Below, piece after piece: positions 33,393 through 44,533 of a stretch of 64,000 bases of DNA; positions within the stretch are counted from its first letter, which is position 1; each line of letters begins with the position of its first letter. The notes beneath the pieces are model-generated. The model was given only the letters and a program-made list of their open reading frames with translations. It was not told the DNA's origin and ran no database searches. This stretch comes from Umbelopsis ramanniana AG (Eukaryota > Mucoromycota > Umbelopsidomycetes > Umbelopsidales > Umbelopsidaceae), in NCBI RefSeq assembly GCF_025399195.1, contig NW_026252137.1, forward strand, positions 62,001 through 126,000, read 5' to 3'. Both the position numbers and the translations under genes were made by a program.

Positions 33393-35030
33393 ATGGTCAA
33401 ATCTGCCTCACCTCGACCTGATAACGTCTCAATATCAGGCGAATCGCGCGCTTGTTCCTACGATGGTAGAGTAAAATGTTCAACAAACCAACAGCTTTTC
33501 TGACACAACAAACACACCTAACCATAGTATCTCTCGTTTGATAGGCAAATTTGAACACTCGGCCATGTACTTGGAGCCAGCAGAGGAAAAATTAGGCTTA
33601 GTGCGAAACGCCTCCAACACTTCGGCCTTCATTAACATCGTGTAAGTGAAAAGAGGTGAATCAACATCTATACGATATTATATGGTTAACCCGGCCTTAT
33701 GTGTAGTTGCGTCGTGGCAGGTAGCGGCACGCTCGGTATTCCATATGCTCTCCGGCAATCCGGTTGGATAGGATTATTTCTATTGATGCTGAGTGCGGTA
33801 ATGTCCAACTATGCTGGAGCCTTGTTGATCAAATGCCTTTATTATGATCCGTAGGTATTTTGGCTATCTGAAAGTAGAGTGGCAGTGGACTCGTACTGGC
33901 GTTTCAACAATTTTCACACTGACTTTTTCCTTGTCTAGCAAACGGCGACTTTCAGGTTTCCCAGAAATCGGCTATGAGGCGTTTGGAAAAGCAGGTCGTG
34001 CACTAGTCCTCGCTTTCAATTATACACTCCTATTGACAACTCCAGTGCTGTACCTCATTTTGGCCGGCGATAACCTTGCCGCGCTCATGCAGCCCTTGAA
34101 TGTACCAATTACAATGAAGGCTTGGGTCTGGATTTTGACTGTCGCTGTATGTATCCCATTTATTGTGGTGAAAAATATGAAAGAAGTAGCTGTCATGAGG
34201 TAAGCAGATTAGGAAACAGATCGAAAAGTTTATTTCGAGCCCCCATCCTCTAACAGCTTTGTCACAGTTTCTTTGGAAGTCTCGCCACAGTTTGCGTTGT
34301 CATTGTAGTAGCTGTCATGTCGGTGGCAGATTTTGAACAAACTCGCATGGATCACCAGCATGACATTGCAAGACCGAGGTATTTCCCGATCGCTCTCTGC
34401 ATGTTTGCTTTCTCATACGGTGGAAACGTCATTTATCCCCAAGTCGAAGAATCCATGAGAGATCCTAAGAGCTGGAACAAGGTCTTGCTGGCCGCAAATT
34501 TTCTCATCACCTCCATGTACATTCTGACAGGTGTACCATGCTACCTAGTCTACGGAAATACAGTGAAATCCCCCGTATACGCTAGCATTCCATCTGGAGC
34601 TCCTCAAAACATCGCCATGGTGGTCATCACCATTCACGTTCTCCTCGCAATTCCCATCTATCTATTTTCATTCACCATGGAGATCGAACGAATGCTGGGC
34701 ATAACACAAGCAAACGAACGATTTTCCAAACTAACGTGGCTTACATTTCGCACTATACTGCGCATAGCTGAGCTGTGTTTTTGCGCTACCATTGCCATCA
34801 TCATTCCTTTCTTCGGAGACTTCATGGCTCTATTGGGTGCATTGGCCTCGGGGTTCCTTCTTCTCGTGTTTCCCTGTCTGTTCTACGTGAAACTGTTTGG
34901 GCTTGCACGCATAGGATGGGTTAATTTTGTAGCTTGTATATGTATTTGTATTATTGGTGTCCTTTGTGCCGCTATAGGAACAGTTGATGCCATCACCGCC
35001 CTTGTTAAAGATTTTCAAGGCGTAGCATAG
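33393..35030 (+). CDS. AVT-type vacuolar amino-acid transporter
   Basis: Exons 33393-33465, 33545-33641, 33707-33850, 33939-34199 and 34268-35030 give 445 aa. It belongs to the amino acid/auxin permease (Aa_trans, SLC32/36) family, with about 11 membrane segments. TM1 carries the signature VVAGSGTLGIPYALRQSGW. Later come MSNYAGALLIKCLYY, FPEIGYEAFGKAGR, FAFSYGGNVIYPQVEESMRD and TGVPCYLVYGNTVKSP, all family blocks. Fungal AVTs move neutral amino acids across the vacuolar membrane, either in (Avt1) or out (Avt3/4). The direction cannot be read here. The N-terminal polar tail is short (about 50 residues), unlike the long tail of yeast Avt1. Confidence 0.92.
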
Positions 35031-35458
35031 AGTAGTGTTGCTCGGGAGGAATTAGAAAGATATATTTCAACTAGCGCATGGTTCACTATCATATCACTGC
35101 TTCTTGTTTCGGTTGTGTAAAAATGGTTTTTAATACAGCCTTTGCATACCAAAAATACATTATTGTATAGGAAGACGATAAGTTGTATCATATCCCCACA
35201 ACACACTGAATAAAAGAATGGTGTTTGTAGATGGATAAGATGTTGGTAGATGGGAGTTGCATTAAAGTCCTGTGCATGGAGTATTTGATCGGAAGTTCTG
35301 CAAGAGTTTCAAAAAGGATGATGTCTACACGATGAAGGGTTTGCAATATATGACTAAAGAACATTAGAACAAGGCGCATTGAGGATGAAATGAAGTTGGC
35401 CCACCAAATAATCAACCCCGACACAGTTCTACTCACCTAGTCCATTTTTGCCAGGTTA
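35031..35458. other. Convergent 3' spacer, AVT transporter / unknown small gene
   Basis: AT-rich 3' flanks. No gene is recognised. Confidence 0.55.
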
Positions 35459-35920
35459 TCACTGAGCATACTCTTTGAACGCATAATCCATCAGCAGCCG
35501 CATTTCATTCAATTGTTTCTCCTCCAACCGAGAAACACTGTCACCCCGCTCAACTTGGTCCACAAAGGCTTGGGCCCCTCGGTTACTGTCGTTACCATAA
35601 ACTGTCTTTAAAAGCGGATGCTGGATCTTGCGAAACCACCACTTTGAATTCCAAAAGTCTCCTTCTCGTCTATGCACAATTGCGTGCCAATAATTTGCAG
35701 TTTGATCCGGGTCAAGTGGTTCGACGAGATCGTGCGCTCGTTTCCAATCGTCATTCATAAGGTGCAACCCCGCTTTGACATTGGCATGAAACGGTAGTGC
35801 GTCAATCTTGGCTGTCAGATCTCGGTTATATACTTGAGCCGGGCAAAGTGGAGGCAGCGGTTTCCTCGCACAAAGTTCTTCGAGAATAGGTTCTGGTGTC
35901 GGTAGTCGTGTTAGTCCCAT
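35459..35920 (-). CDS. Conserved-looking unknown protein, 153 aa
   Basis: A single-exon ORF with ATG at 35920. It has no signal peptide or membrane segment. The middle is rich in aromatic and charged residues: LHLMNDDWKRAHDLVEPL, then YWHAIVHRREGDFWNSKWWF, a pattern suggesting a conserved helical repeat-like fold (TPR-like), then a C-terminal helix. The YWHA-HRREGD-N-K-WF motif looks like a family signature rather than random sequence, but I cannot name the family or a function. Confidence 0.7.
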   Translation of the reverse strand: MGLTRLPTPEPILEELCARKPLPPLCPAQVYNRDLTAKIDALPFHANVKAGLHLMNDDWKRAHDLVEPLDPDQTANYWHAIVHRREGDFWNSKWWFRKIQHPLLKTVYGNDSNRGAQAFVDQVERGDSVSRLEEKQLNEMRLLMDYAFKEYAQ

Positions 35921-37867
35921 GAAGAGGTTATGGGTAGTGAGAGGTGAGCTTCGCTTGTACCGTGATAAGTTGTCGGCGCTGAAAGTAGGTCTCTGCAGGT
36001 CACATGGTATCAGCTAGACTTCGTGGCAGCCGATCCAAAATAAGGCATATTAAACTGAGGAAGAGGTATCCTTCATTATTTGAATTAAAGCACTTTTCCA
36101 ATGATTAGTATGCTAGCTGCGTCCATTTGTCACTCTCATTGCAGCCCTGAAAACATTCACTTGAATTCGGGTTAATGATAATAAAAATGTGATATGCATA
36201 CAGCCATCTTTTCTTTTCATCAGTCGAAATGGTTTAGAAGTTCACTTTGGGCCCCAACCTCATACAGACTTTCATTTTTTATGAGCACTGCGAGTTATTT
36301 ACAGCATTTTTTTTTTGCTTGAATTCTTTTATATTTGATGCTTGTTAGTCTATTGATTGATTTCATAAGCAAAAAATAGTATCATCGCAAGGTTAAATAA
36401 ATAAATAAATACCAAAATATAAGTATACCTCTCGAGCATTTGTGCGAGTAACCCATCAAACAAGATAGGGTTACTGCTGCAAACAGTTGGAAATGACGAT
36501 TGCGGCTACACACTTCCATTGTGAACGCAATCGACCCAATTCTCAGATGAATAGTCTATAGTCTAGACATGATTTTTTTTTTTAAGTGAGCAATATTGTA
36601 CAGCACCAGTATTCCTTTCCATTTGACCTCTTTATTATTTCCCCAAAATTTTCCGTCCATGAGCTGTTATATGTGTAATCCAAAGTAGGGAATACATAGT
36701 GATAATGCTATGTAGAGAAAGATACCAAAGTCATCAAACTAAATCAATTATATTACAGTCAAACATTGAACTCAAACTCAACACGCGACTCAGGTTTGCA
36801 TATGAGTGTACATAACACTGACTGTGCTGTTGAACTGACAACTGGCCGAGATCTAAGGATTATCGCAACTCGGTAAAAGTTGCCCATATCATTTGTTCAG
36901 TTAACGTTAAGAGCTTCGAAGGTATTTCAAGTTCAAGTGCGTCCTAGTACGCATGATAGGTTCTTTTCATGATCAGGGCTGTAACGAGCGTGATCACCAA
37001 TACTTGTCTTCAAAAAAAAAAAAACCTTACCATCAGTCTATCAGCAAGCCCGCCACATATTGTATGACTTGGCCTCCAAGGTGAGTGCAGCTGGGCAATG
37101 GAACTAGGGCGATATTCACCATTGATACCTAAGGAACGCCATAAGAATTCATCCCCCAATAAACTGAAGTTCGCAGAAAAACAGAAATTGAAGAGACCGT
37201 GAGGTAAGCACAGAAATGAGCAAAGTCGTTAATGGGTAATTATGATACTTTATAAAATTTCAAGTATTCCGAAAAAATTGACTTGGACGGGTAAAGTGGA
37301 TGCCACGGGGAAAGCAGTATGTTAACTACCAAAATGCTTAGGTACTGCCATTGTCTTTAAACAGTTTAGAGGTTGTTTTTTTATCGGAACTCAAAGACTG
37401 CAGAGATGAGAGATGTAGATACTGAGAGCTGGTAAAAAAAAAAATTCGGTCTCCTGGGCGTAAAAAACTTATCCCACAAGCTGTATGCGAGAGGACGCTC
37501 CAGCCTCTTAAAAACTTCTTCTCATTTCATCAGTATAAAGCTTCTTCCACCTTCATAATACGCTTTGCAATCGATCCTGTCACCGAACAAGTCAACTTTT
37601 CTCACCAGTACACCAAGCATGGAGTCAGGCCAGTGCGAATGTTACGTCATCAAAACAGAAATAACCTTTTGTCATATAAATTATATCCCATTTTCCACAT
37701 TATCATGGCTGTATTTAATAGCATCAAATGAGAGCGTGTAAAAATAATAATGTTATCAAAAGGATAAAGTGATGATTTACCAGGCGTATCATACCACATC
37801 AGCGTCTAAAATAAAAATCTGAGTTTTAAACAAGGTAAACATCAGGAATGCCGAGTTTTAAAAAAGC

Positions 37868-37924
37868 AGACTCTTGGTGCAATGGAAAAATTCCCTAACA
37901 GGAACCGTTTAGCCCTGGGTTCGA
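37868..37924 (+). pseudogene. Truncated tRNA-like sequence abutting tRNA-Leu
   Basis: It has an A-box-like TGGTGCAATGG (37875-37885), an anticodon-arm-like TTCC...GGAA hairpin, and a B-box-like GGGTTCGA (37917-37924). It then runs straight into the tRNA-Leu acceptor stem, with no 3' half of a T stem or acceptor. It looks like a 3'-truncated tRNA pseudogene. Confidence 0.4.
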
Positions 37925-38007
37925 GGCAAGATGACCGAGTGGTTAAGGTGTTTGACTTAAGATCAAATCAGCGTAAGCTGGCGCGGGTTCGAACCCCGCT
38001 CTTGTCA
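37925..38007 (+). tRNA. tRNA-Leu (anticodon UAA)
   Basis: Full class II cloverleaf, intronless: acceptor GGCAAGA pairs TCTTGTC (one G-U), D arm ACCGAGTGGTTAAGGT, anticodon stem TTTGA/TCAAA around loop CTTAAGA (anticodon TAA), long variable arm (CAGC/GCTG), and T arm GCGGG-TTCGAAC-CCCGC. The discriminator is A38007. CCA follows directly in the DNA at 38008-38010, which eukaryotic tRNA genes do not normally need. Pol III boxes A and B are intact apart from an A in place of G in box A. Confidence 0.93.
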
Positions 38008-38512
38008 CCAAATTTTGATCTTTGAAAATAATTTTGGATTTGCTTTTGCTTCCTTCAACTACCTCTGAATCTACTTTTTCTTTAACGATTCAGGCACTTC
38101 ATAATTTACGATCATTCCTCCATCGTTGTCGTGGTCATTCTTTCTGTGTCAACCTTTCTGAGTGACAACTTAGTTTTTAAGTATCCAGTCCAGCTGAACG
38201 CGCTCTAGCGAATTTCCCTAGCGCTATGATATAACTATTCTTCATATTCGCCTGATTTGAAGGGTTTTTTTTTGTTAATGTTCTTGCGTCTGAACACTGA
38301 CAAGGTTTTTCAACGTAGTGTCCTGACAACTGAGCGGTGGACGACGAGCAGCTGGTGTCCAACTTAAAAACTTTCAGCTTAACAAGGTACATGTGGGACT
38401 TTATAACTGTGTTCAACACAGGTTCTATTCTTCGGCTTAAAGTAAGTCAACGGAAAATAAAGATCGCTGTATGATACGCCGTGAAATTATACTGCTGAAA
38501 TAATAAGCAGGT

Positions 38513-40246
38513 TTAGTAGATGGCTTGCAAAGCGTTCAAAAGACTGTGTTCAGCGTCGTCCTGTTGTACAGAAAAGAATAAAAAATTATTAGCCAAATAA
38601 TTCACAAGGGACATTAACAAGTTCATCATTTTTAGTCGTCAGCTTACCATCTCCAGAGACCACATCATGATACCACCAAGGTTTTGCTTCTTGGCATATT
38701 GAGCTTTGAGAGTGAGACTTTGGGGATCGTCAAAAGTAACAAATTGACTGTTAGAGGCCTTGAAAGCATAAGGAGTTTTGTTGGCCGAGCTCCAGTATGA
38801 CTTCCAGCCGTTCTTGTTCTGGAGAATGCCGAGTTCCTTGATAGTACGCCATTGCATTTCACCAGAGTAAGTAGCCACTGCACCAGGGCAAGGGTCGGCA
38901 CTCTTGGTATCGTATTGATCACCTTGAATAGCGTTGGTGTTCATAGGAACGCTTTGACCAGTCTTAGCAGTGATGGGAACCTGCGTGTCGATGGTAAATC
39001 CATAGAAAGGTACACCAAGAACGAGCTGATCTTTGGGAATACCGGCCTTGCTCCATGCAGCGATGGCCGCAGAGTCTGAGGAGTCGTCATACTTGGTAGA
39101 GTAGAGAGGGGAATTGGAGGAAGTGTCGGTTTTCCTGTAAAATAAAAACGAAAGGGTTAGCATTTATCGCAAGCAATGATTTGAAGTGAGAAATGTGTAA
39201 TTACCAGTTGCCGGCAATATCGTAAGCCTGATACGATACATGTCGTTAATAAATTTGAGTCTCGTTTACATAACAGTTTGTGCATGAATAACCTTACCAT
39301 AATATAAAAGTAATCCATAGCAGCAGCCCAACCAGGAAGTCTGGAAGAGGGGTTACCAGATGCATCGTTGAAAGGAGAGGTAGAGACGGCAGCAGTGATC
39401 AATTTGGCAGACTTGAAGTTGGCCTTGAGCTTTTTGCGGAGCAATTGAACGAAGGACAAAAAGTTTGCGGTATCATGGGCATTTCTATTGACAGGAGGAG
39501 GGAGATGAGAATTAATGCGAGGGAACTCTCAAGTAATACAGCAATTTTATGACGAAGACGGCCATTTCATCTTACATTGTGTTACAGGCAACTCCGTTGG
39601 GGTTATTAGGGTATTCCCAGTCGAGATTGAGACCGTCCAAGTCATAGTCTTGAACCGCTTTCACGAGAACGTCCGTCCAAGCGTCGCGTGAGCTTGCAGT
39701 TTGAACCAAACTGCTGAAGTAGAGAGAGCCAGTCCATCTATTATCACGAGGTTCAGGCAAAAATTATGAAAATTGAAAAAGATTTTCGGATTTGCCGATA
39801 AGTAAGCGAGTGGCGAAGTAGAAGTAAGTTGGATGTACAAGTTAGTTTTACAGCGATGGATGAAGTTTATGCCAAGCTCCCTTAGACAGTGGTGGAATTG
39901 CTTACCCTCCAACAGCCAAAGAAACGGCCTTGCCATGGGCATGAGCGTCCTTTACAACGCCTTGGAGTTGAGTTACGGAAAATTGGCCAAGAGCACCAGT
40001 TTTATCAGGAACAGCGAACGAGTAGAGAAGATGGTCAAGTTTGTCGTAAGAGATGTTGGTGGGGAGATCCCTAATTTATTCAATTGATGTCAGAGATTTT
40101 TCTTATCTACGCATAATTCTTACTGCTTTAACCTACCAGTCAGTAACGTAGGCACTAACTTTGCCGTGCTTTTTGGGGTGGGAACCGCAAGCAACTGAGG
40201 ATACGACCAGTTGCGCCAATACAGCAAAGATGGCAATTCTGACCAT
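38513..40246 (-). CDS. Secreted GH18 chitinase
   Basis: Seven exons (40246-40137, 40070-39906, 39737-39576, 39484-39298, 39227-39205, 39134-38648, 38560-38513) give 393 aa. The signal peptide is MVRIAIFAVLAQLVVSSVAC. The GH18 barrel follows with KVSAYVTDW (strand 1), AVSLAVGGW (SxGGW-like), catalytic DGLNLDWEYP (Glu133 as acid/base), AYDIAGNW, LGVPFYG and GGIMMWSLEMDDAE. The catalytic motif has Asn129 where most enzymes have Asp (DGxDxDWE). No chitin-binding module or GPI tail follows, so it is a simple secreted chitinase of the class used for wall remodelling or chitin feeding. One exon is 23 nt. Confidence 0.94.
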
Positions 40247-40648
40247 TGAATGTTCAAGAAAAGAGAGGAAAGAGTAGTTTAGCTGAAATTGTTTGTACAT
40301 GGGACTTGAACACTTCTTTTATTGTCGATGAGGGGACCCTGCTCGGCAGTATAATGCTGTGTGACTGAGCCCTGCTCCACATCGCCTAATTCTATGTTAG
40401 AATCTACGACAGTATTTGTCACTGCAACCGCCTTAGATACCGGATCCCGGTATTCTCCCTCTAATGTCCGGCGCAATTGATAGCGGTAATGTTGGTCTTC
40501 AGTTAGCACTTTCCAACAGTACATACGTTGTAATTTTTTGTGTTGATCATTTTTATTGACCCTAATTTTTGGTTTAATTGTAAAGGTTACACCGGTCTAA
40601 CAGTAAGTAAGTTGGATGAGGCGGAGAGCCTGCCTGTACTATGTTGGC
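40247..40648. other. Spacer between chitinase and CysRS genes
   Basis: It carries the chitinase promoter and CysRS 3' UTR, and overlaps the candidate small ORF at 40279-40524. Confidence 0.5.
40279..40524 (-). CDS. Candidate 81-aa ORF of unknown meaning
   Basis: An ATG-initiated ORF with coding-like composition (HYRYQLRRTLEGEYRDPVSK) lies inside the chitinase promoter on the same strand. No family is recognised and there is no other support. It could be an upstream transcript or chance. Confidence 0.25.
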   Translation of the reverse strand: MYCWKVLTEDQHYRYQLRRTLEGEYRDPVSKAVAVTNTVVDSNIELGDVEQGSVTQHYTAEQGPLIDNKRSVQVPCTNNFS

Positions 40649-43600
40649 TCATTTTGGAAGAGATTTCAGATACTCCAAGTGAAGCTTCTTTTGCGCATCC
40701 CATTCTTTCTGGAGCTTTTTTCGTCGACTCTTGGCCACTTCAGTGCCTTCATTGTCATGAGTAGGAATGCCGTTCTCATCAAACTTTGAAAATTCCTTGT
40801 CCAAGCTCAAGAACATCTGTTCAGGTGCAACCTTTCCTTTCTCCAACCGCTCCAGACGCTTTTGTTCTAGTAGAGCAGCAGCTTGCGCTTTTTTTGCTTG
40901 TTTCTCCGCTTCACGGGCTCTTTTGATCTCACGTTGTTTGATGAGCTCATTTTTGTCTACAAATTTAATAAGTGCTGTCCCATCTAGAAGAAAATTCATA
41001 GTTAAATTTGGTAAAATTACACGTTTGTTCTGTACCTCTTGTTCCATATCACACAATCTTACCTTCTTGGTCATCCAACAAGACACCTAATTCGACAAGC
41101 TCATCATCTCTTAGTTTGTCGCTCAAAGCCAGAAATTCGGCGTGACTCTTTTGCTCTTTTGCAAAACCTCGGACACTGTCACGGAATTTAGAAAGCACAT
41201 CAAGATAAGGCATAACAGTATCTTCGAGCTGTGAAAGAGAATGTCAGACATGTGGCGGGGATAGTGTTCGATTCACGTCACCGATCGTCGGTTTCTTACA
41301 TTGGCAGCACCAGCATTATTTGTAGCGCCAAATCCTATCTCAGCTCCGTTGTCTGCTACACCAAATACCTTGAGCATGGAGGTGGTCCACTTTGCCACTT
41401 TCTCCAGCACGTGTATGTTGACCAGATTTCCTTTGGAAGCAGCATATTTGTTCGCTTGGCTGATAAGGTCAAGCATCTCTTGAACAGCAAGCGGAGTATT
41501 GATTGAGTCACAGAGTGCTGCGTGAACGTTGTCTTGCTTTTGAGCGAGGCTGCACGGCAGACGGTAAGATGACAGGGATATTGAATACTCTCTAGAAATA
41601 CATAAAACTCACATGTTCATAAGCTCGCGTTCTTCATCATTGAATCGGTGAGTAAGAGAACCATCGGATTTTTCTATGGCTCCACGACTACCGTCTTCTC
41701 GAATCTTTCGTCCCATAGCTTTGACGTAAAGGAAGAAGTTCTGCCGTGTAGCGGATTTAGTTCAACAAGGCCCGTTTGGGTTCAATTCTTCATACTTTGG
41801 AATGATCCTTACGTTCATAAACTTTTCTTTATCCATGGTATCTTGCATGCCAGAGTCCTTGAAGTCCATTCTGGAATCCCATTGATGCATCAAATAAAAA
41901 AGTCTCAATTGGCGAGCAGTATATTTCTGCAGCGCCTCTTGAATACTGATGAAGTTCTTCAGACTTTTGCTCATCTTTTGACCTTCAACATGGAGATGGC
42001 CAGCGTGCAAAAAGTAGTTGACCCATTGCTTGCAGTTATAGTAAGCTTCGGACTGAGCGATTTCATTGTCATGATGAGGGAATGCGAGATCGCTACCTCC
42101 AGAGTGAATATCGATGTTTTCCGGAAGCACAGCACTAAGTGAGAGTTGATTAAAAACAACGAGTGTGTATGAGTAAACTAGTGTCTTAGCTGAACGGTAA
42201 ATGTAGATGAAATGCCATTACCCTGCCATAACAGAGCACTCAATGTGCCAGCCTGGTCGGCCCTTGCCCCATGGTGAATTCCAAGTTGGTTCACCTGGCT
42301 TGGATGTCTTCCACAAAGCAAAGTCATTAGGGCTACGCTTTCCTTCAAGCTTGGATCCGAGAGAGCCTTCGCCATCATCAATAAGTTCCTGGTTACCCTT
42401 GGACCATGGTTCAAGTTTTGCATAGTGATGACCATTATGACCATCGTATTTGCCAGTATCAAAGTAGACTGAACCCGATGCCTCATAGGCGTAACCGTTT
42501 TCAATGATTTTTTGAACATAGTCTACAATTTCTGGCACATATTCACTAACTCTGGTTTGAACATCGGGAAGACGGACATTCAAGGCAGCCATATCTTCAT
42601 AAAATTTATCTTCCCAGTATGCGGGCAGCTGACGGAAAATCTTGGGATCGTTGACTTGGTCCTTTTTCTGGATACGAATAATTTCCCAAAAAAAAGAGCG
42701 CAAGATTAGTATGGGAGGAAATTATCAGGTTGCATATCAATCGTTGGACCGAAACCTTTGTATGCTGATCCAAGGACATACCTCCTTATCCAGCCAAAGG
42801 CAGACGACATCCTTTGATTCTTCCAATAATCTACCAGCGTTTTCTTTGCTAGTGCTATTTGCTGCTAACTCCTTCTCAGCATTTGCTATTGCGTTATATG
42901 AGTTGTCCTACAATCACAGGTGAGCATCTTGTTCACGAAATAAATGATATAAAATTATAGACACCTACCAAAGCTGTGAAATGCATCTTGAACTTTTCGT
43001 CAATGAGAAGTGCACTTTGTACTGCCTCTGGTGTCATCTTTTGCTTGAACGCAGGCCAATCTTTTGAGGCATCAGAATCGATGCGTTCCATCTTGGAATC
43101 AGCATATTCCTTCCATGCGTTTTTAACTGCACCAACAAGTTCGGAGCTCAACGCTGGAGTAGCATTCTTCATTGTCTCGAACAAATGACCTTGGCGTGCT
43201 CGTAGAATGATCTGTACTGAATGGTCAGATCTATTCCGCCAGTAGTTGCTTGCATAGCTCACAATAGAAGCAAACATTTCACTAAAATGAGAGAGCTTAC
43301 CTTGTCATCGATATCAGTAACGTTTTGGACGAATAACACATCATATTTGAAGTAGTCCTCCAATATACGGCGAATGATATCCATGGTCAGGTAGGTTCTG
43401 GGTAATTAGTGCGTTTGTAAATCAAGCGATCAAATACAAACGAGGGGCTCAATCCTACAAAAAACCGAGGGACGTACCTGGCATGACCCATATGTGATGC
43501 ATCATAGACAGTTGGTCCACAGTTGTACCATGTCACTCTACGGCCGTTGATTGGAATGAAGTCGGTCTATGCAGCGTCCAGATTTAAGTACACGTTAACT

Positions 43601-43809
43601 AAATGGCTCCCGTCGTAATTCATATATACCTTTGTTTTGGTAAGAGAGTTCTGGAGCTTGAGAACAGGTGTCTCCTTTTGAGCAGGGAGGTGCCACTTTG
43701 GTTGCGATCTGGACACTGAGGTTGACATGGTGGAATGAACACGAAGCTGATAAAATGAACGAGTTGAGCGATAAGATATAGGAGATAAGTTCAGGATAAA
43801 TCGACGCAT
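40649..43809 (-). CDS. CRS1: Cysteinyl-tRNA synthetase, dual-start
   Basis: Eleven exons (43809-43630, 43566-43478, 43397-43301, 43211-42969, 42907-42782, 42667-42222, 42134-41813, 41740-41613, 41549-41300, 41228-41063, 40983-40649) give 793 aa. Class I motifs: zinc Cys in [14 protein letters not shown] in place of [24 protein letters not shown] and KMSKS. The C-terminal Lys/Glu-rich segment and [15 protein letters not shown] block are the eukaryotic extension. Two in-frame ATGs exist in exon 1. The one at 43809 adds [18 protein letters not shown]..., an acid-free, Arg/Ser-rich mitochondrial presequence; the one at 43728 gives a 766-aa cytosolic form. Yeast CRS1 is known to make both forms by alternative transcription start. 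Confidence 0.95.
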
Positions 43810-44533
43810 ACACACGCACTCAGACACACACGAAGAAAAGCAAGTTCACAGAAGGTGTGCGAGGAGCAAGCGTGTTAATAAAAGCAGGGTCAGGACTTTT
43901 TTGAACGGGGATGCATCCTGACTCAAAATCTCGAGTCACAAATTATACAGTGGCTTTGCCACTGATAATTGCCACTGCCATTATTGACCGCGCTGCTTTC
44001 GCTAGAATCATTGTCACCAAATACTCACATCAATTCTTTACGGAACATCTGTTAAAATAGTTACATCCTAAACGCTCATAAGGACGGATGATTAGGCAAA
44101 AAAGGCGATATATAGTTCTGTATTTTACGATGAATTCACAAGAGGGCCGACTTTACACATCTGGTGATACACTTTGCAAAAGCAATGATAATTTCTAATA
44201 AACCATTCCAAGTGTTCTCATATGAAAAAGATGTTTTTCAGAGTGATGTTCTATAACATTATATTGCTGCTTCTTTGAAGATTTACCACATCAAAATCAA
44301 GATTGACTTCGGTGGAGTGGGTGATCGCGTGACCTGCCATTTTGGCTCTGGAACGACGATCGTACATATCCCCAAAAGCACAAAGCAAGCAAGACTCTTT
44401 TTATCTTTCCTTTCTATCGTCTATTCTAGAAAGTACTCTGCTTTTCAAACTCAATACTTGAGCAGACTGGTACTTCACGCCCCTATTCCCCGATTCCTGG
44501 GTGCGATCCTGTCTTTACATCGGGAGTTGCAGC
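43810..44533. other. Divergent promoter, CysRS / giant ASH-repeat gene
   Basis: 720 bp with no supported gene. The GTG-initiated extension of the giant ORF upstream of 44534 has no ATG. Confidence 0.55.

Larger units (their letters stand above)
35921..38512. other. Gene-poor 2.6-kb region with tRNA-Leu
   Basis: AT-rich, with an AAAT microsatellite near 36395-36412 and several A-runs. Apart from the tRNA and tRNA-like fragment listed, one promoter-like stretch (TATAAAG at 37534-37540) precedes a 40-codon ORF (37619-37741) of doubtful meaning. No protein gene is supported. Confidence 0.6.
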
